Assembly: GCF_002201475.1 (NCBI RefSeq)
Contig: NZ_CP021422.1
Span: forward strand, 3,224,001-3,288,000
From: Acutalibacter muris
Lineage (GTDB): Bacteria > Bacillota > Clostridia > Oscillospirales > Acutalibacteraceae
DNA: 64,000 bases
Direction of reading: 5' to 3'
Position numbers and translations under genes: made by a program. This document shows, in pieces, positions 33,845 to 42,622 of the stretch (its first letter is position 1; every line of letters begins with the position of its first letter). The notes under the pieces were generated by a model. The model did no database searches and was not told where the DNA came from. It saw only the letters and a program-made list of their open reading frames with translations.

Positions 33845-34846
33845 ATGACGACAATACCCGAGGGCTATGTCTCCACCCTCAGCCTTTACGACACCCAAAA
33901 GGCCATCGGCCTTATAAAGAACGTGTTTCAGGTGAAGCTCTGCGCGGCCCTGCATTTAAAGCGGGTCACAGCGCCCCTCTTTGTGGATCCCTCAACGGGC
34001 CTTAACGATGACCTCAACGGCGTGGAGCGCCCGGTGGGCTTCGACATCCCCGCCGTGGGGATAGACGGCCAGGTGGTGCACTCCCTGGCAAAGTGGAAGC
34101 GGCTGGCCCTTCACGACTACGGCTTCTATGTGGGCAACGGCCTTGTGACGGACATGAACGCCATACGCCGGGACGAGGAGCTGGACAATCTCCACTCGGT
34201 CTATGTGGACCAGTGGGACTGGGAGAAGGTCATAGACCGGGAGAGCAGAAATATAGGCTTTTTGCAGGAGACGGTCGGAAGGATAGTCAGCGCCGTCTGC
34301 GGCACTTTGGATGAGCTCAAATGGCAGTTTTCGGACCTGCCCGTGGACCTGTGCCGTGACGTGACCTTCATAACCGCCCAGGAGCTGGAGGATATGTGGC
34401 CCGAGCTTAGCTCCAAGGAGCGCGAGAACCGATTCACAAAAGAGCATAAGACGGTGTTCATAGAGGGCATCGGCGGTAAACTGAAGAGTGGAAAGCTCCA
34501 CGACGGCCGGGCCCCCGACTACGACGACTGGGCCCTTAACGGCGACCTGTTCTTCTGGCACGAGCCCTTAGGCTGCGCCATGGAGATAAGCAGCATGGGC
34601 ATAAGGGTGGACCCGGAGAGCCTTGACAGCCAGCTTAAAGAAGCCGGCTGTGAGCACAGGCGGGCGCTGCCCTTCCACAAGCTGCTCCTGGCAGGAGAAC
34701 TGCCCCTTACCATAGGCGGCGGCATCGGTCAGAGCCGTCTCTGTATGCTGCTTCTTGGCAAGGCCCACATCGGCGAGGTCCAGGCCTCCCTCTGGGACAG
34801 CGACACCCGGGAGAAGTGCAGAGAGGCCGGAATAGTCCTGCTGTAA
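33845..34846 (+). CDS. asnA: aspartate-ammonia ligase (asparagine synthetase A)
   Basis: 333 residues from ATG 33845 behind GGAGGTG. Class II tRNA-synthetase-like fold: [37 protein letters not shown], and the final [14 protein letters not shown] motif 3 with its Arg. It makes asparagine from aspartate, ammonia and ATP. A strong terminator follows directly. Confidence 0.95.
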   Translation: MTTIPEGYVSTLSLYDTQKAIGLIKNVFQVKLCAALHLKRVTAPLFVDPSTGLNDDLNGVERPVGFDIPAVGIDGQVVHSLAKWKRLALHDYGFYVGNGLVTDMNAIRRDEELDNLHSVYVDQWDWEKVIDRESRNIGFLQETVGRIVSAVCGTLDELKWQFSDLPVDLCRDVTFITAQELEDMWPELSSKERENRFTKEHKTVFIEGIGGKLKSGKLHDGRAPDYDDWALNGDLFFWHEPLGCAMEISSMGIRVDPESLDSQLKEAGCEHRRALPFHKLLLAGELPLTIGGGIGQSRLCMLLLGKAHIGEVQASLWDSDTREKCREAGIVLL

Positions 34847-34856
34847 ACAAAACCTT

Positions 34857-34895
34857 GGCCGGCCCTGACAGCAGGGCCGGCCCTTTATTTTTTTC
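34857..34895. terminator. terminator after asnA
   Basis: Perfect 11-bp stem GGCCGGCCCTG / CAGGGCCGGCC with loop ACAG, then CTTTATTTTTTT on the plus strand. It also separates the convergent isomerase. Confidence 0.9.
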
Positions 34896-35783
34896 TTACT
34901 GGATATTCTCCTTCACAAACTTTGCGTCGTCCGCAATGCACTTGTCGTGCTCGTCATAGAAGCCCTCGCGCTCCACCACCCAGAAGGCCTCGAAGCTCTG
35001 CTCGTCCAGGGCCTCCTTAATAGCCCTCCAGTCCATATTGGACTCGGGCGCGCCCATTTTGCACTGGACGTTAAAGCGCTTCTGCCCCTCGGGGCTCTGG
35101 TTCCGGGCGTTGAACTGATCCAACATTGCCTGGCGTTCCTCCAGGGACATTTCCTTAACATGGGCGAAGGGGCTCTCGTGGGGACCCTCGGCGTGGGCTG
35201 ACTTGGGCTGGGGCCCTGGGCCCTGGACCCGGCAGTTCTCCTTGACGTGGATGGCCACTATCCTGTCCCTATACCTGCGGATAAAGGTGGGGGGATATGT
35301 GCCTGCGTTCATGCACCAGCCGCAGTCCAGCTGGAAGAAGAACTTGCTGGAGTTATTTGCCATATGCTCGATAAGGGGCAGACCCTGGTCCACATAGAAC
35401 TCCTTGCTGTGGTTGTGATAGCCGATCTTTATGCCGTAGGGCTCCGCCATCTCGGCCATCTTGTCCAGCTTGTGGGCCACCTCGATGGCCTCCTCCTTGT
35501 TGCAGAAGTCGGTGCTGGCCCAGATAACGGCCTTGCCGCCAAGAGCAGCCATCTTCTTGACGATTTCCTCGGTGGGCTCCGCGTGAACAGATACTATCTC
35601 CAGCCCGGTCTCCTGGGCCCACTTCTTAATGTCCTCAACGGGATTGTCCAGGTCCACAGGCAGCAGCTCCACGCCGTCGAAGCCCAGGGCCTTGATGGTC
35701 TGAAATTTCTCCAGCAGGGTGGGCCCAAGGCCTAAGTAGCTGGCGATGCCGCCGAAGGAATAGGTGCCGATATTTACTTTCAT
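34896..35783 (-). CDS. sugar phosphate isomerase/epimerase
   Basis: 295 residues, third barrel of this class in the window: KVNIGTYSFGGIASYLG, FDGVELLPVDLD, IGYHNHSKEF, FQLDCGWCMNAGTY and IHVKENC, giving His/Glu/Asp metal ligands. The C-terminal part WVVEREGFYDEHD is typical of IolE/epimerase-like members. GAGGAGG lies upstream of the ATG. Confidence 0.85.
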   Translation of the reverse strand: MKVNIGTYSFGGIASYLGLGPTLLEKFQTIKALGFDGVELLPVDLDNPVEDIKKWAQETGLEIVSVHAEPTEEIVKKMAALGGKAVIWASTDFCNKEEAIEVAHKLDKMAEMAEPYGIKIGYHNHSKEFYVDQGLPLIEHMANNSSKFFFQLDCGWCMNAGTYPPTFIRRYRDRIVAIHVKENCRVQGPGPQPKSAHAEGPHESPFAHVKEMSLEERQAMLDQFNARNQSPEGQKRFNVQCKMGAPESNMDWRAIKEALDEQSFEAFWVVEREGFYDEHDKCIADDAKFVKENIQ

Positions 35784-35822
35784 TGGAAACGACCTCCTCT
35801 TGGGTATTATATTATATATATT

Positions 35823-35851
35823 ATAGTACCCAATTCAGGAGGATTTGTCAA
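35823..35851 (-). promoter_or_regulatory. promoter of the isomerase gene
   Basis: Minus strand: TTGACA (35851-35846), 17-bp spacer, TACTAT (35828-35823). Confidence 0.65.
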
Positions 35852-35880
35852 CAGGTTTTGCGTCAAAAACACCTAAACGA

Positions 35881-36891
35881 CTAATATACCTCCTCGCCCT
35901 TGCGGTCCCTGGACATCAGCTCCCGCACGGCCATAGCGGGGGGCACCCCGCCGTGGATAATGGACTCCACGGCCTCTACAATGGGCATCTCCACCTTGTA
36001 CCGCCTGGAGAGCTCCAGCACCGCAGGCAGGGCGTGGAGGCCCTCCACCACCATGCCGGTGCGCTCCACAGCCTCCTCAGGCGTAAGGCCTCCGCCTATA
36101 AGCTGCCCGCAGCGGTTGTTGCGGCTGTGGATGCTGGTAGCGGTAACTATCAGGTCCCCAATGCCCCCAAGGCCCGTAAAGGTCTGCCGGTCGCAGCCCA
36201 TGGCGCAGCCCAGCCGTGTCAGCTCCGCAAGGCCCCGGGTGATAATGGCCGCCTTGGTGTTGTCGCCATAGCCTAACCCCAGAGAGATGCCCGAGGCCAG
36301 GGCTATCACGTTCTTCACCGCCCCGCAGAGCTCCACCCCCCGGATATCGGGGTTTGTATACACCCTCATGCAGGTATTCATGCACAGGTCCTGGACCTGC
36401 CTTGCCGCCTCCGGATCCGGGCTTGCGGAAACGATGGTGGTGGGCATATCCCTTGCCACCTCCTCGGCGTGGGTGGGGCCGGAGAGGGCCACTAACCTTG
36501 CGGGCCCCGCCCCGGCTTTTTTGAGCTCGTCAGCTATGACCCCGGTCATGGTCAGAAGTGTGCCGGCCTCTATGCCCTTGGCCGCGTCGGCTATAAGCTG
36601 GCCCGGGCCTATATAGGGCGCGGCCCTCCTGGTGGTCTCGCGCACATAGGGCGAGGGCACCGCGAACAGCAGCAGGTCCATCTCCCGGCAGGCCTCCTCC
36701 ATGCTGCCGGTAAAGATAAGCTCCCGTGGCAGCTCCACCCCGGGAAGGTTCGGGTGCGCCCGTGTCTCTGAGAGCGTACTCACCTCGCTGTCAAGGGCGG
36801 ACCAGACGGTGACTACACTGCCGGTATTGGAGAGCATCCTCGCTAGGGCCGTGCCCCAGGTCCCGGCCCCAAGAACGGTTATCCGCTTCAT
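35881..36891 (-). CDS. gpsA: NAD(P)H-dependent glycerol-3-phosphate dehydrogenase
   Basis: 336 residues. Rossmann GAGTWGTALARML at 8-20, catalytic Lys in CGAVKNVIALASG, GLGGIGDLIVT, and SRNNRCGQLIG. It reduces dihydroxyacetone phosphate to sn-glycerol 3-phosphate for phospholipid synthesis. Its start overlaps the upstream gene stop by one base (TAATG). Confidence 0.95.
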   Translation of the reverse strand: MKRITVLGAGTWGTALARMLSNTGSVVTVWSALDSEVSTLSETRAHPNLPGVELPRELIFTGSMEEACREMDLLLFAVPSPYVRETTRRAAPYIGPGQLIADAAKGIEAGTLLTMTGVIADELKKAGAGPARLVALSGPTHAEEVARDMPTTIVSASPDPEAARQVQDLCMNTCMRVYTNPDIRGVELCGAVKNVIALASGISLGLGYGDNTKAAIITRGLAELTRLGCAMGCDRQTFTGLGGIGDLIVTATSIHSRNNRCGQLIGGGLTPEEAVERTGMVVEGLHALPAVLELSRRYKVEMPIVEAVESIIHGGVPPAMAVRELMSRDRKGEEVY

Positions 36892-37607
36892 TATCCGGGC
36901 TCCCCCTTCTCCTCCGGCTTTAATATGTCCTCTCCCCCGCGCACACGCTCTATAAGCGCCGCCATAAGTTCCCGGTCATACTCCTTGCTCTTTTTCACAA
37001 GCTCGTCTATCCTGTCCGAAAGGGTCTCACGGTTCCACTTGGCGAACTCCTCTATCTCTTTTTGAGAAGCGCCCCTTCTCATCATGGCGTCCATGGCCTT
37101 GGCGTTCCCCCTGAGGACCTCCTGGACGGCGGCCCTGCGCTCCTCCCGGGCGGTGACGGTCTCTGTATACTTTTTAAGCCCAGCGTTCAAATCCTCATAC
37201 TCCTGCCGGGTGATGGAGCCCTCCGAAAAGGCCTCGTCTATTTTCCGGCCCACCTCCCCGAAGTGCTCCGCAAGCTGGTCCCGGCTGATAGTCAGGCTGA
37301 ACTCTTTCAGCTGGGACCGAAGGGCGTCGTCCCGCTCGTCCATAAGCATAGACAGCTCCCTGGCCTTTTCAGAGACCTGGCTGTTGGTGAAGGTGGTGGA
37401 GAGCTGCGGCTTTCCAAGCACCCTCCCGATAATGTCCTCGTCCAGCTCCTCAAGCTGCCTTATCCCATAATCCTCTCCCGGCTGGAAGGAGTCGAAGCGG
37501 CCCTCTCTGATACTGGTCTCCAGCTTCTCCAGGGCCTCTTCAGAGATGGTTACCTTTGAGCCGGGGCCATAGTTCTTTATATTGTTTGCGATAGGGGTTA
37601 TGTTCAT
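36891..37607 (-). CDS. unknown protein, gpsA operon
   Basis: 238 residues, hydrophilic and strongly helical (long Glu/Arg-rich stretches, residues 60-220), no cysteine and no signal peptide. Start NITPIANNIKNYGPGSKVTI resembles short N-termini of secreted or surface regulators, but no family is recognised. It lies between gpsA and another unknown gene that also begins Met-Asn-Ile, hinting at a functional pair. Confidence 0.55.
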   Translation of the reverse strand: MNITPIANNIKNYGPGSKVTISEEALEKLETSIREGRFDSFQPGEDYGIRQLEELDEDIIGRVLGKPQLSTTFTNSQVSEKARELSMLMDERDDALRSQLKEFSLTISRDQLAEHFGEVGRKIDEAFSEGSITRQEYEDLNAGLKKYTETVTAREERRAAVQEVLRGNAKAMDAMMRRGASQKEIEEFAKWNRETLSDRIDELVKKSKEYDRELMAALIERVRGGEDILKPEEKGEPG

Positions 37608-37637
37608 ATGTGTCTCTCCAGTCTCTATATGTTATTA

Positions 37638-38774
37638 TTACGCTCTCGCATCCCATCCGCCCTCAGCCCTTTTCTGGCTCTCGCTCCACGCCTTATCGGC
37701 AAAGTACCCGCTGGGGGCCACCTGGAAGTTCCGCAGATACTTATTGACCGCAACGATTTCACTCTTTACCCCGGCCCCGAACTGCAACAAATCCCCCAGA
37801 TTCTTCACCTCCGAGGGCAGGTCCCGGCCCAGGCTGAAGTCAAAGCTCTTTGAGACGAGCATATCCCTGTACATGGCCCAAACCCTGGACTTTGGCCGGG
37901 GGATATCCTCCCCGCCCCCGCTTATGAGCACGTCCTCCTTGCTGCCCTCCTCCTCAAAGAACCACTTAAAGTCCTCTGGCGGCGCCGCGTCAAAGTCCAG
38001 TATCCACTTCTCCTCTATGGCCAGCAGACCGCCGGGGATATAGTCGCTCTCGCCGGAGACAGCGGAGTTGAAATTATAAAGGCTGTTCTTGCCGATAGCT
38101 ATATAGTCGGGTATCTGGAACTCTTTATAATCCCGCTCTTGGGCCATACCCATTACCCTTTCGGATATTGCCCCGATGGCGCTCTCGCTCTTATAGTAGT
38201 AGTCAGAGTTATAATAGTGCCAGTCACGGTTATGCTTGGAGGCAAGCTCACTGCCCTCGGCGTTGTTATGCTGCACGGCGGACTTCAGTATGGCTCCCCG
38301 AAAGCAGTCATAGGCGAAGGACATAGCCGCCTCGTCCATGCCGGTGAGCATCGGGAAGGGGTACTGCTTTTCCTTACAGATACCGATGAACTTTTCAGCC
38401 AGGGCCTGGAATTTGTCCGCAAGCTCGCTCTCGGTCACTTCCCCATCGAAGAAACCGTCGGCAAGGCTCTCCATGGAGCTTTTCATGCTCTGGATATCCT
38501 CTGATATCTTCGCGCCGCAGCCCGCACCCCGGAAGAAGGTGTCCTTTACGTTCTCCAGCTGTTTCCAGTGGGGCTGGTGCACAGAGCCGTCTATTGTCCA
38601 GCCGATGGCGTTCATCTCGTCGGCATTTAGGGTGTACTCAGTCCTGTTCCCGGTCACCCGCTTCACGGTCTGGCCGTTCACCGTCATGTTCTCCCCTCCG
38701 GTAACGTCTGTGTGGGTTACCCTGACCGGCTCGCCGTAAAAGACCGGCCTGCCGCCCTCTATTTTTATGTTCAT
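37638..38774 (-). CDS. unknown protein upstream of the gpsA operon
   Basis: 378 residues from ATG 38774 behind GGAGG. The N-terminal 65 residues look like a small beta domain (VRVTHTDVTGGENMTVNGQT). The rest is mixed helical with many aromatic residues (HYYNSDYYYKSESA). No signal peptide or known motif. It is directly downstream of the sigG fragment in the same direction, so sporulation-linked expression is conceivable but unproven. Confidence 0.5.
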   Translation of the reverse strand: MNIKIEGGRPVFYGEPVRVTHTDVTGGENMTVNGQTVKRVTGNRTEYTLNADEMNAIGWTIDGSVHQPHWKQLENVKDTFFRGAGCGAKISEDIQSMKSSMESLADGFFDGEVTESELADKFQALAEKFIGICKEKQYPFPMLTGMDEAAMSFAYDCFRGAILKSAVQHNNAEGSELASKHNRDWHYYNSDYYYKSESAIGAISERVMGMAQERDYKEFQIPDYIAIGKNSLYNFNSAVSGESDYIPGGLLAIEEKWILDFDAAPPEDFKWFFEEEGSKEDVLISGGGEDIPRPKSRVWAMYRDMLVSKSFDFSLGRDLPSEVKNLGDLLQFGAGVKSEIVAVNKYLRNFQVAPSGYFADKAWSESQKRAEGGWDARA

Positions 38775-38828
38775 GCCGATACCTCCAATACGCTTATATG
38801 AAGTATATCGGCATATATTGTCCTAAAG

Positions 38829-39320
38829 TTAAGCCCTTATCTCCGCCTTTATCTTCCCAAGGGCCCCCTTCTCAAGCCTTGACACCTGGGCCTGGGAGAT
38901 GCCCACAAGGCCCGCCACCTCCATCTGGGTCCTGCCGTCCAGAAAGCGCATGGAGAGTATGCGCTTTTCCCGCTCAGATAGGTTGTGGATGGCCTGTTTT
39001 ATGGCTATCTCCTCCAACCAGTCCTGGTCGTCGCTGCCGCCCACCTGGTCCATGATATACACCGGGTCCCCGCCGTCGGAGAAGGTGGGCTCGTATAGGG
39101 ACACCGGCTCCACAATGGCCTCCAGGGCCACCACCACGTCCTCCCGCTTTATCCCAAGCTCAGTCGCCATCTCCTCCACAGTGGGCTCCCTGCCGTTCTT
39201 TGCGGTAAGGCGCTCCTTGCACTGGATGGCCTTATAGGCCGTGTCCCGCATGGAGCGGCTGACCCTCACGGAGTTGTTGTCACGGAGGAAGCGACGTACC
39301 TCGCCGATTATCATGGGCAT
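38829..39320 (-). pseudogene. sigG: RNA polymerase sigma-G, 3' part (5' part separated by the ICE)
   Basis: About 163 codons from PMIIGEVRRFLRDNN to the end, covering regions 2.4-4. It is sigma-G rather than sigma-F: VRVSRSMRDTAYKA, EPVSLYEPTFSDGGDPVYIMDQ (part) and QAIHNLSEREKRIL match the G type. Region 4 helix-turn-helix QMEVAGLVGISQAQVSRLEKGAL. Upstream of ATGCCC (39320) homology stops and ICE sequence begins, with the recombinase 47 bases away. The 5' half should lie at the far ICE end, outside the window. Confidence 0.88.
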
Positions 39321-39325
39321 GAGAG
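39315..39325. other. ICE-sigG junction (attachment site)
   Basis: Sigma-G homology on the minus strand starts at (A/G)TGCCCATGATAATC. Just before it, GGGTACTCTC no longer fits the expected STYAV codons. The crossover is therefore at or just before 39320. The exact core cannot be fixed without the other end. Confidence 0.6.
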
Positions 39326-39366
39326 TACCCTGGGGAAAAACTATATTTTGAGGCAAAGAACAGCTA

Positions 39367-40809
39367 TTACGCAACATATTTGGCTGTCCCCGCCTTTCCT
39401 TTGTCCTTTAAGAAGGTGTAGAATATCTCCACCTTGTTCTTGTGAATGATAATGCGGTCAATGCAGTCCCGCAGCACGGTCTGGCGCTCCTGCATACTGA
39501 GCATACCCCAGGCCGACCGGATGCTGACTACCCGCTCCCGAACCAGGTCGATGTGCTTGGCCCGGGTGCGGGTCTCCTCCTCCATGATAAGCTGTTCCCG
39601 GAGCAGGGCCAGCTGGCGCTTGTTCTCCTCTATGGTGTCCAGCAGCATATCGTTGCCGTCTATGGCGTAGAGGTTATACAGGCGCTTGACTTTGGCCTCG
39701 GTTTGGGCGATCTGGCTCTCCAACTCCTGGAGGGGGTTGACCGGTGGGGCAGTGTCATCCTTTGTAGACCGTTCCAGATTGGCCGAGATGTTGAACAAGT
39801 CCTGTATCACCAGGTCCTCAATCTGGTCGGCCCAGCAGGGCTCTGAATCGCAGGAATCGGCCCGTTTCATGTGGGGCTTGGAGTTGTCTTTGGAGTAGCA
39901 GTACAGCTTGTAGCCGTTCTTGCCCCACTTCACATACCTCATACGTGCGCCGCACTCGCCGCAATACACAAGCCCAGCCAGCAGGTGGGTGCCTTTGGTA
40001 GGCACCCGGCTCTTCTCGGAGCGTTCCCGCATTTTGATTTGGGTCAGGTTGTATATCTCCTCCGAGATAATTGGCTCGTGCAGCCCGGGGTACTCCTCGC
40101 CCTTATAGCATATCACGCCGGTGTTGCTCTTTCGGGTCAATATCTGGGTGACGATCTTGTCATAGTGCAGCCCCAGCATATTGGCGATTTTTTGGGCGGA
40201 GTAGCCCTTCAAATAGAGGTCGTACATCTTCCGCACCTGTTCGGCCTGCTGGGGGTTCGGCACCAAGATACCCTGGTTTCGGTCGTAGTCATACCCGTAG
40301 GGTACTCCACCGCCGCCCATCCAGTAGCCCTGCTTGACCCTCTCCAGCATACCCATGCGGGTGCGCTGGTAAATGTTCTCGCGTTCAAGCTGGGCGAACG
40401 CTGACAGAATCCCTATCATGGCCCGGCCATAGGGCGTGCCGGTGTCGATGTTCTCGTTGAGAGATACGAAAGCCACATCGTTGGGGATAAAGATGTCCTC
40501 AATCAGGTACAGAGTGTCCTTCTGGCTGCGGGAGAGGCGGTCCAGCTTGTAGACCACCACCGCACACACCTTTCCCGCCTGTACGTCCGCGATCAACTGC
40601 TGCATTTTTGGGCGGTTCAGGTTGCTCCCGGAAAATCCGGGGTCGATATAAAGTTGATAGTTTTTCCATCCCATAGCCCGGCAGTAGGCTTCCAGCCGTT
40701 CCTGCTGGGCCCCGATGGAATAGCCCTCCTCCGCCTGCGCCTCCGTGGAAACACGGATATACAGCACGCGAAAGCGGGTTTCTAACTCTTGGTTTGGCTT
40801 GCTTGCCAC
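39367..40809 (-). CDS. large serine recombinase of the ICE
   Basis: 480 residues from GTG 40809 behind AAAGGAG; the ATG at 40845 has no site. YIRVST with nucleophile Ser21, VVVYKLDRLSRSQKD, FAQLERENIYQRT, then a recombinase domain, a zinc ribbon (YCGECGARMRY) and a C-terminal coiled coil. It integrates and excises the ICE at the sigG junction. The arrangement, recombinase gene pointing to and next to the sigma 3' half, mirrors the sigK element, but the proteins differ clearly in sequence. Confidence 0.92.
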   Translation of the reverse strand: MASKPNQELETRFRVLYIRVSTEAQAEEGYSIGAQQERLEAYCRAMGWKNYQLYIDPGFSGSNLNRPKMQQLIADVQAGKVCAVVVYKLDRLSRSQKDTLYLIEDIFIPNDVAFVSLNENIDTGTPYGRAMIGILSAFAQLERENIYQRTRMGMLERVKQGYWMGGGGVPYGYDYDRNQGILVPNPQQAEQVRKMYDLYLKGYSAQKIANMLGLHYDKIVTQILTRKSNTGVICYKGEEYPGLHEPIISEEIYNLTQIKMRERSEKSRVPTKGTHLLAGLVYCGECGARMRYVKWGKNGYKLYCYSKDNSKPHMKRADSCDSEPCWADQIEDLVIQDLFNISANLERSTKDDTAPPVNPLQELESQIAQTEAKVKRLYNLYAIDGNDMLLDTIEENKRQLALLREQLIMEEETRTRAKHIDLVRERVVSIRSAWGMLSMQERQTVLRDCIDRIIIHKNKVEIFYTFLKDKGKAGTAKYVA

Positions 40810-40875
40810 GTTTTCTCCTTTCCGGAAATGCCCTCTGCAAGGCACTTTCAGTATACCATATTGCCGGGTAGAAAA

Positions 40876-41052
40876 TCAATGGGAGAATTTCCCATCCGCC
40901 CGGTCACTGGGTTCTGACTTTGGCGTATCAAGAAGCCGGTGCTGCAAATCTTTCAGCACCATGACTACGCCGAGGTTTTCCACCTCAATGGCGGGCAGCT
41001 TTTCTCCCCTGTATGGCTCGTTGTTGATATAGCGTATAACTGTCATGTTCAT
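40876..41052 (-). CDS. small ICE protein upstream of the recombinase
   Basis: 58 residues from ATG 41052 with GAGGTGAT at good distance: starts MNMTVIRYINNEPYRGEKLP and ends GKFSH. The composition and ribosome site support a real gene; no family recognised. It could be a directionality factor or part of the recombinase regulon because it lies 66 bases ahead of it in the same direction. Confidence 0.55.
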   Translation of the reverse strand: MNMTVIRYINNEPYRGEKLPAIEVENLGVVMVLKDLQHRLLDTPKSEPSDRADGKFSH

Positions 41053-41141
41053 GGTATCACCTCATAGTTCATTATGGTCTGCTTGTCCGTGATGTAATCG
41101 CTTTCTGATTGGATTCCACCTGCGGAGGTTTTGTTTTGCAA
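41049..41141 (-). CDS. possible 30-residue peptide coupled to the small ICE protein
   Basis: A TTG at 41141 opens 30 codons ending SDYITDKQTIMNYEVIP; its TGA overlaps the next ATG (ATGA). No good ribosome site precedes the TTG. It may be the preserved end of a longer lost gene. Confidence 0.3.
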   Translation of the reverse strand: MQNKTSAGGIQSESDYITDKQTIMNYEVIP

Positions 41142-41403
41142 CGAAAAAATAAAAATATCTTCCCCAGCGTCCGTGGCTAACGGACTATGGAGTGGTCGGT
41201 TCTCCCATATTCCATGCGGGTATCGTCGCGTTGGGGCGGTGCCGCCGCCTCATATGTACTCATGGCCAGCTTGCCGGGCTGGTGGATAGCCGCTCGCCCA
41301 CAGGGATATGTACCGGGTCAGATTATGCGGTTGTCAAGGTTCGGGGCATGGGGAAATGCCTTTCACTCTATAAAAACAACTGAGATTTCGGAAATCTTCC
41401 CTT
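41142..41403. other. non-coding stretch, nothing recognised
   Basis: About 260 bases with short frames on both strands but no ribosome site, repeat or hairpin that I would defend. It probably holds the promoter for the small genes and recombinase. Confidence 0.4.
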
Positions 41404-41595
41404 TCAGAGAGAAAATTTTGAAATATTTTTGAAAATGTGCAGCAGGATATACTGGCGCAGGTCTTCGTCCAACTCTCCATCAATATAGCTTCTGCTATTT
41501 ATCAGCGGCATATATAACTCAATTATATCGGCAAGTGCTTCATTACTGCCATTCACTGCCGCCATAAGTGTCGTGCGAAATTCCTTGGCACTCAT
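41404..41595 (-). CDS. helix-turn-helix domain protein (Tn916-type small regulator)
   Basis: 63 residues with the HTH_16-like sequence FRTTLMAAVNGSNEALADIIELY seen next to sigma factors in Tn916/Tn1549-type elements (shown in part above 20 residues is avoided; key residues are AAVNGSNEAL and LINSRS). It overlaps the sigma gene by 4 bases. It probably helps control excision and transfer genes. Confidence 0.7.
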   Translation of the reverse strand: MSAKEFRTTLMAAVNGSNEALADIIELYMPLINSRSYIDGELDEDLRQYILLHIFKNISKFSL

Positions 41596-41981
41596 AACTC
41601 GCCACCGCTTTCCAGCGCATCGCGGAGCCTTTTTATTGCCAGTGACTTCTGCTTATAGACGTACTGTACCGTGCAGCCCAACTCCTTTGCTACTTCCTCT
41701 GGCGACATATCCAGAAAAAACAGCATTGCCATTATCTTCTTTTTTGCAGCGGGCAGCTGAGCAAACGCCTTTGAGAGATTCTCCTCCTCAAAACAGAAAC
41801 GCTCAGCCACCGGCATATCCTGGAAACATAACTGCTCCATAGGAGCTTCCTCCAGGGAAATCGTGTCCATTCTACGACTCTGTGCCTTTATGTAGTTTTG
41901 TCTTGCTCTGTAAACAGTCACCTCCATCCATTTCGTAAACCTCGCCCTAAGTTCATCTCGTTCCTGATTTTTCCCGCGCAT
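41592..41981 (-). CDS. sigma-70-like factor of the conjugative element
   Basis: 129 residues from ATG 41981 (AAAGGAG upstream). The N-terminal helix (RARFTKWMEVTVYRARQNY) and the region 4 HTH (MSPEEVAKELGCTVQYVYKQ) match the small sigma-like proteins of Tn916-type elements. It likely drives or modulates element genes. Co-translated with the downstream HTH gene. Confidence 0.8.
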   Translation of the reverse strand: MRGKNQERDELRARFTKWMEVTVYRARQNYIKAQSRRMDTISLEEAPMEQLCFQDMPVAERFCFEEENLSKAFAQLPAAKKKIMAMLFFLDMSPEEVAKELGCTVQYVYKQKSLAIKRLRDALESGGEL

Positions 41982-42087
41982 GGTGCGCTCCTTTCTCCCA
42001 GAGCACACCATCAGGGCAAAGCGCGGAACGAAAAAACCAGACACACCTGAATGGTATGCCTGGACAAAATGATATAAAAAGACAAAA

Positions 42088-42118
42088 AGGCCGGGCTACA
42101 TTTCTGTAGAACGGCCTT
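42088..42118 (-). terminator. terminator downstream of parR
   Basis: Minus strand AAGGCCG-TT-CTACA GAAA TGTAG-CC-CGGCCTT followed by TTTGTCTTTTT. Confidence 0.75.
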
Positions 42119-42271
42119 CATGCGAGCAGTCCGAAATAAAAGTATCAGCAGATATACAGAAAACCTATTTCTTACTGCACAATAATTTTACTGCTTCCAT
42201 TTTCAAAAAGAAAGTGTTGTAAAGGAGCACTTATAATCTCTTTAGATTAAGCGATAAAGAAATCGTGTGTT

Positions 42272-42619
42272 TTACTGAAACATATCTAAATTATCCAGCA
42301 TTTCTGTTATCTTGCCATTAAAATCCACATTGTTTCCAGTACCTGCTTCTGTTTTTGAGGTTGCCGCAAGCTGTTCTTCCAACAAATTACGTACCATTTC
42401 CCTTAATGATTCTGACGAAAGGCTCTGCACCGCCTTGATTTCGACCCTGCACTCCGGGCTGAGCAAGGCCGGGTGAGCAGCCAAATACTCCCCCAGCGCC
42501 GCCACCACGACGGCGCTTTTCTTATTTCCCAGCCTTTCCAGCAGTTCCCCGGCTTGTATCTGCTCCTCCGTCTCTGCCGGAAACTGTAGGGAGAACCTGT
42601 ACTTCCCATTCTTCCGCAT
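42272..42619 (-). CDS. ParR-like plasmid segregation centromere-binding protein
   Basis: 115 residues. The N-terminal ribbon-helix-helix-like part (KYRFSLQFPAETEEQIQAGE) and the C-terminal acidic segment (ITEMLDNLDMF), which in ParR binds ParM filaments, are both present. Only a stump of parM lies upstream, so active segregation is lost unless ParM comes from elsewhere. Confidence 0.7.
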   Translation of the reverse strand: MRKNGKYRFSLQFPAETEEQIQAGELLERLGNKKSAVVVAALGEYLAAHPALLSPECRVEIKAVQSLSSESLREMVRNLLEEQLAATSKTEAGTGNNVDFNGKITEMLDNLDMFQ

Positions 42620-42622
42620 ACG

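Noticed and set aside
38829..39320. Identification as sigma-F
   Set aside because: RDNNSVRVSRSMRD and the GGDPVYIMDQ block match sigma-G. Sigma-F has RDDGTVKVSRSLKE and different sequence there.
38829..39377. Reading the sigma fragment as a complete small sigma factor starting at 39377
   Set aside because: The first about 19 residues come from ICE DNA without sigma similarity, and region 2 is absent. It is a fragment of sigma-G.
41142..41403. Plus-strand frames of 63-81 codons upstream of the ICE regulator
   Set aside because: No ribosome site and no similarity seen; they overlap each other in two frames.
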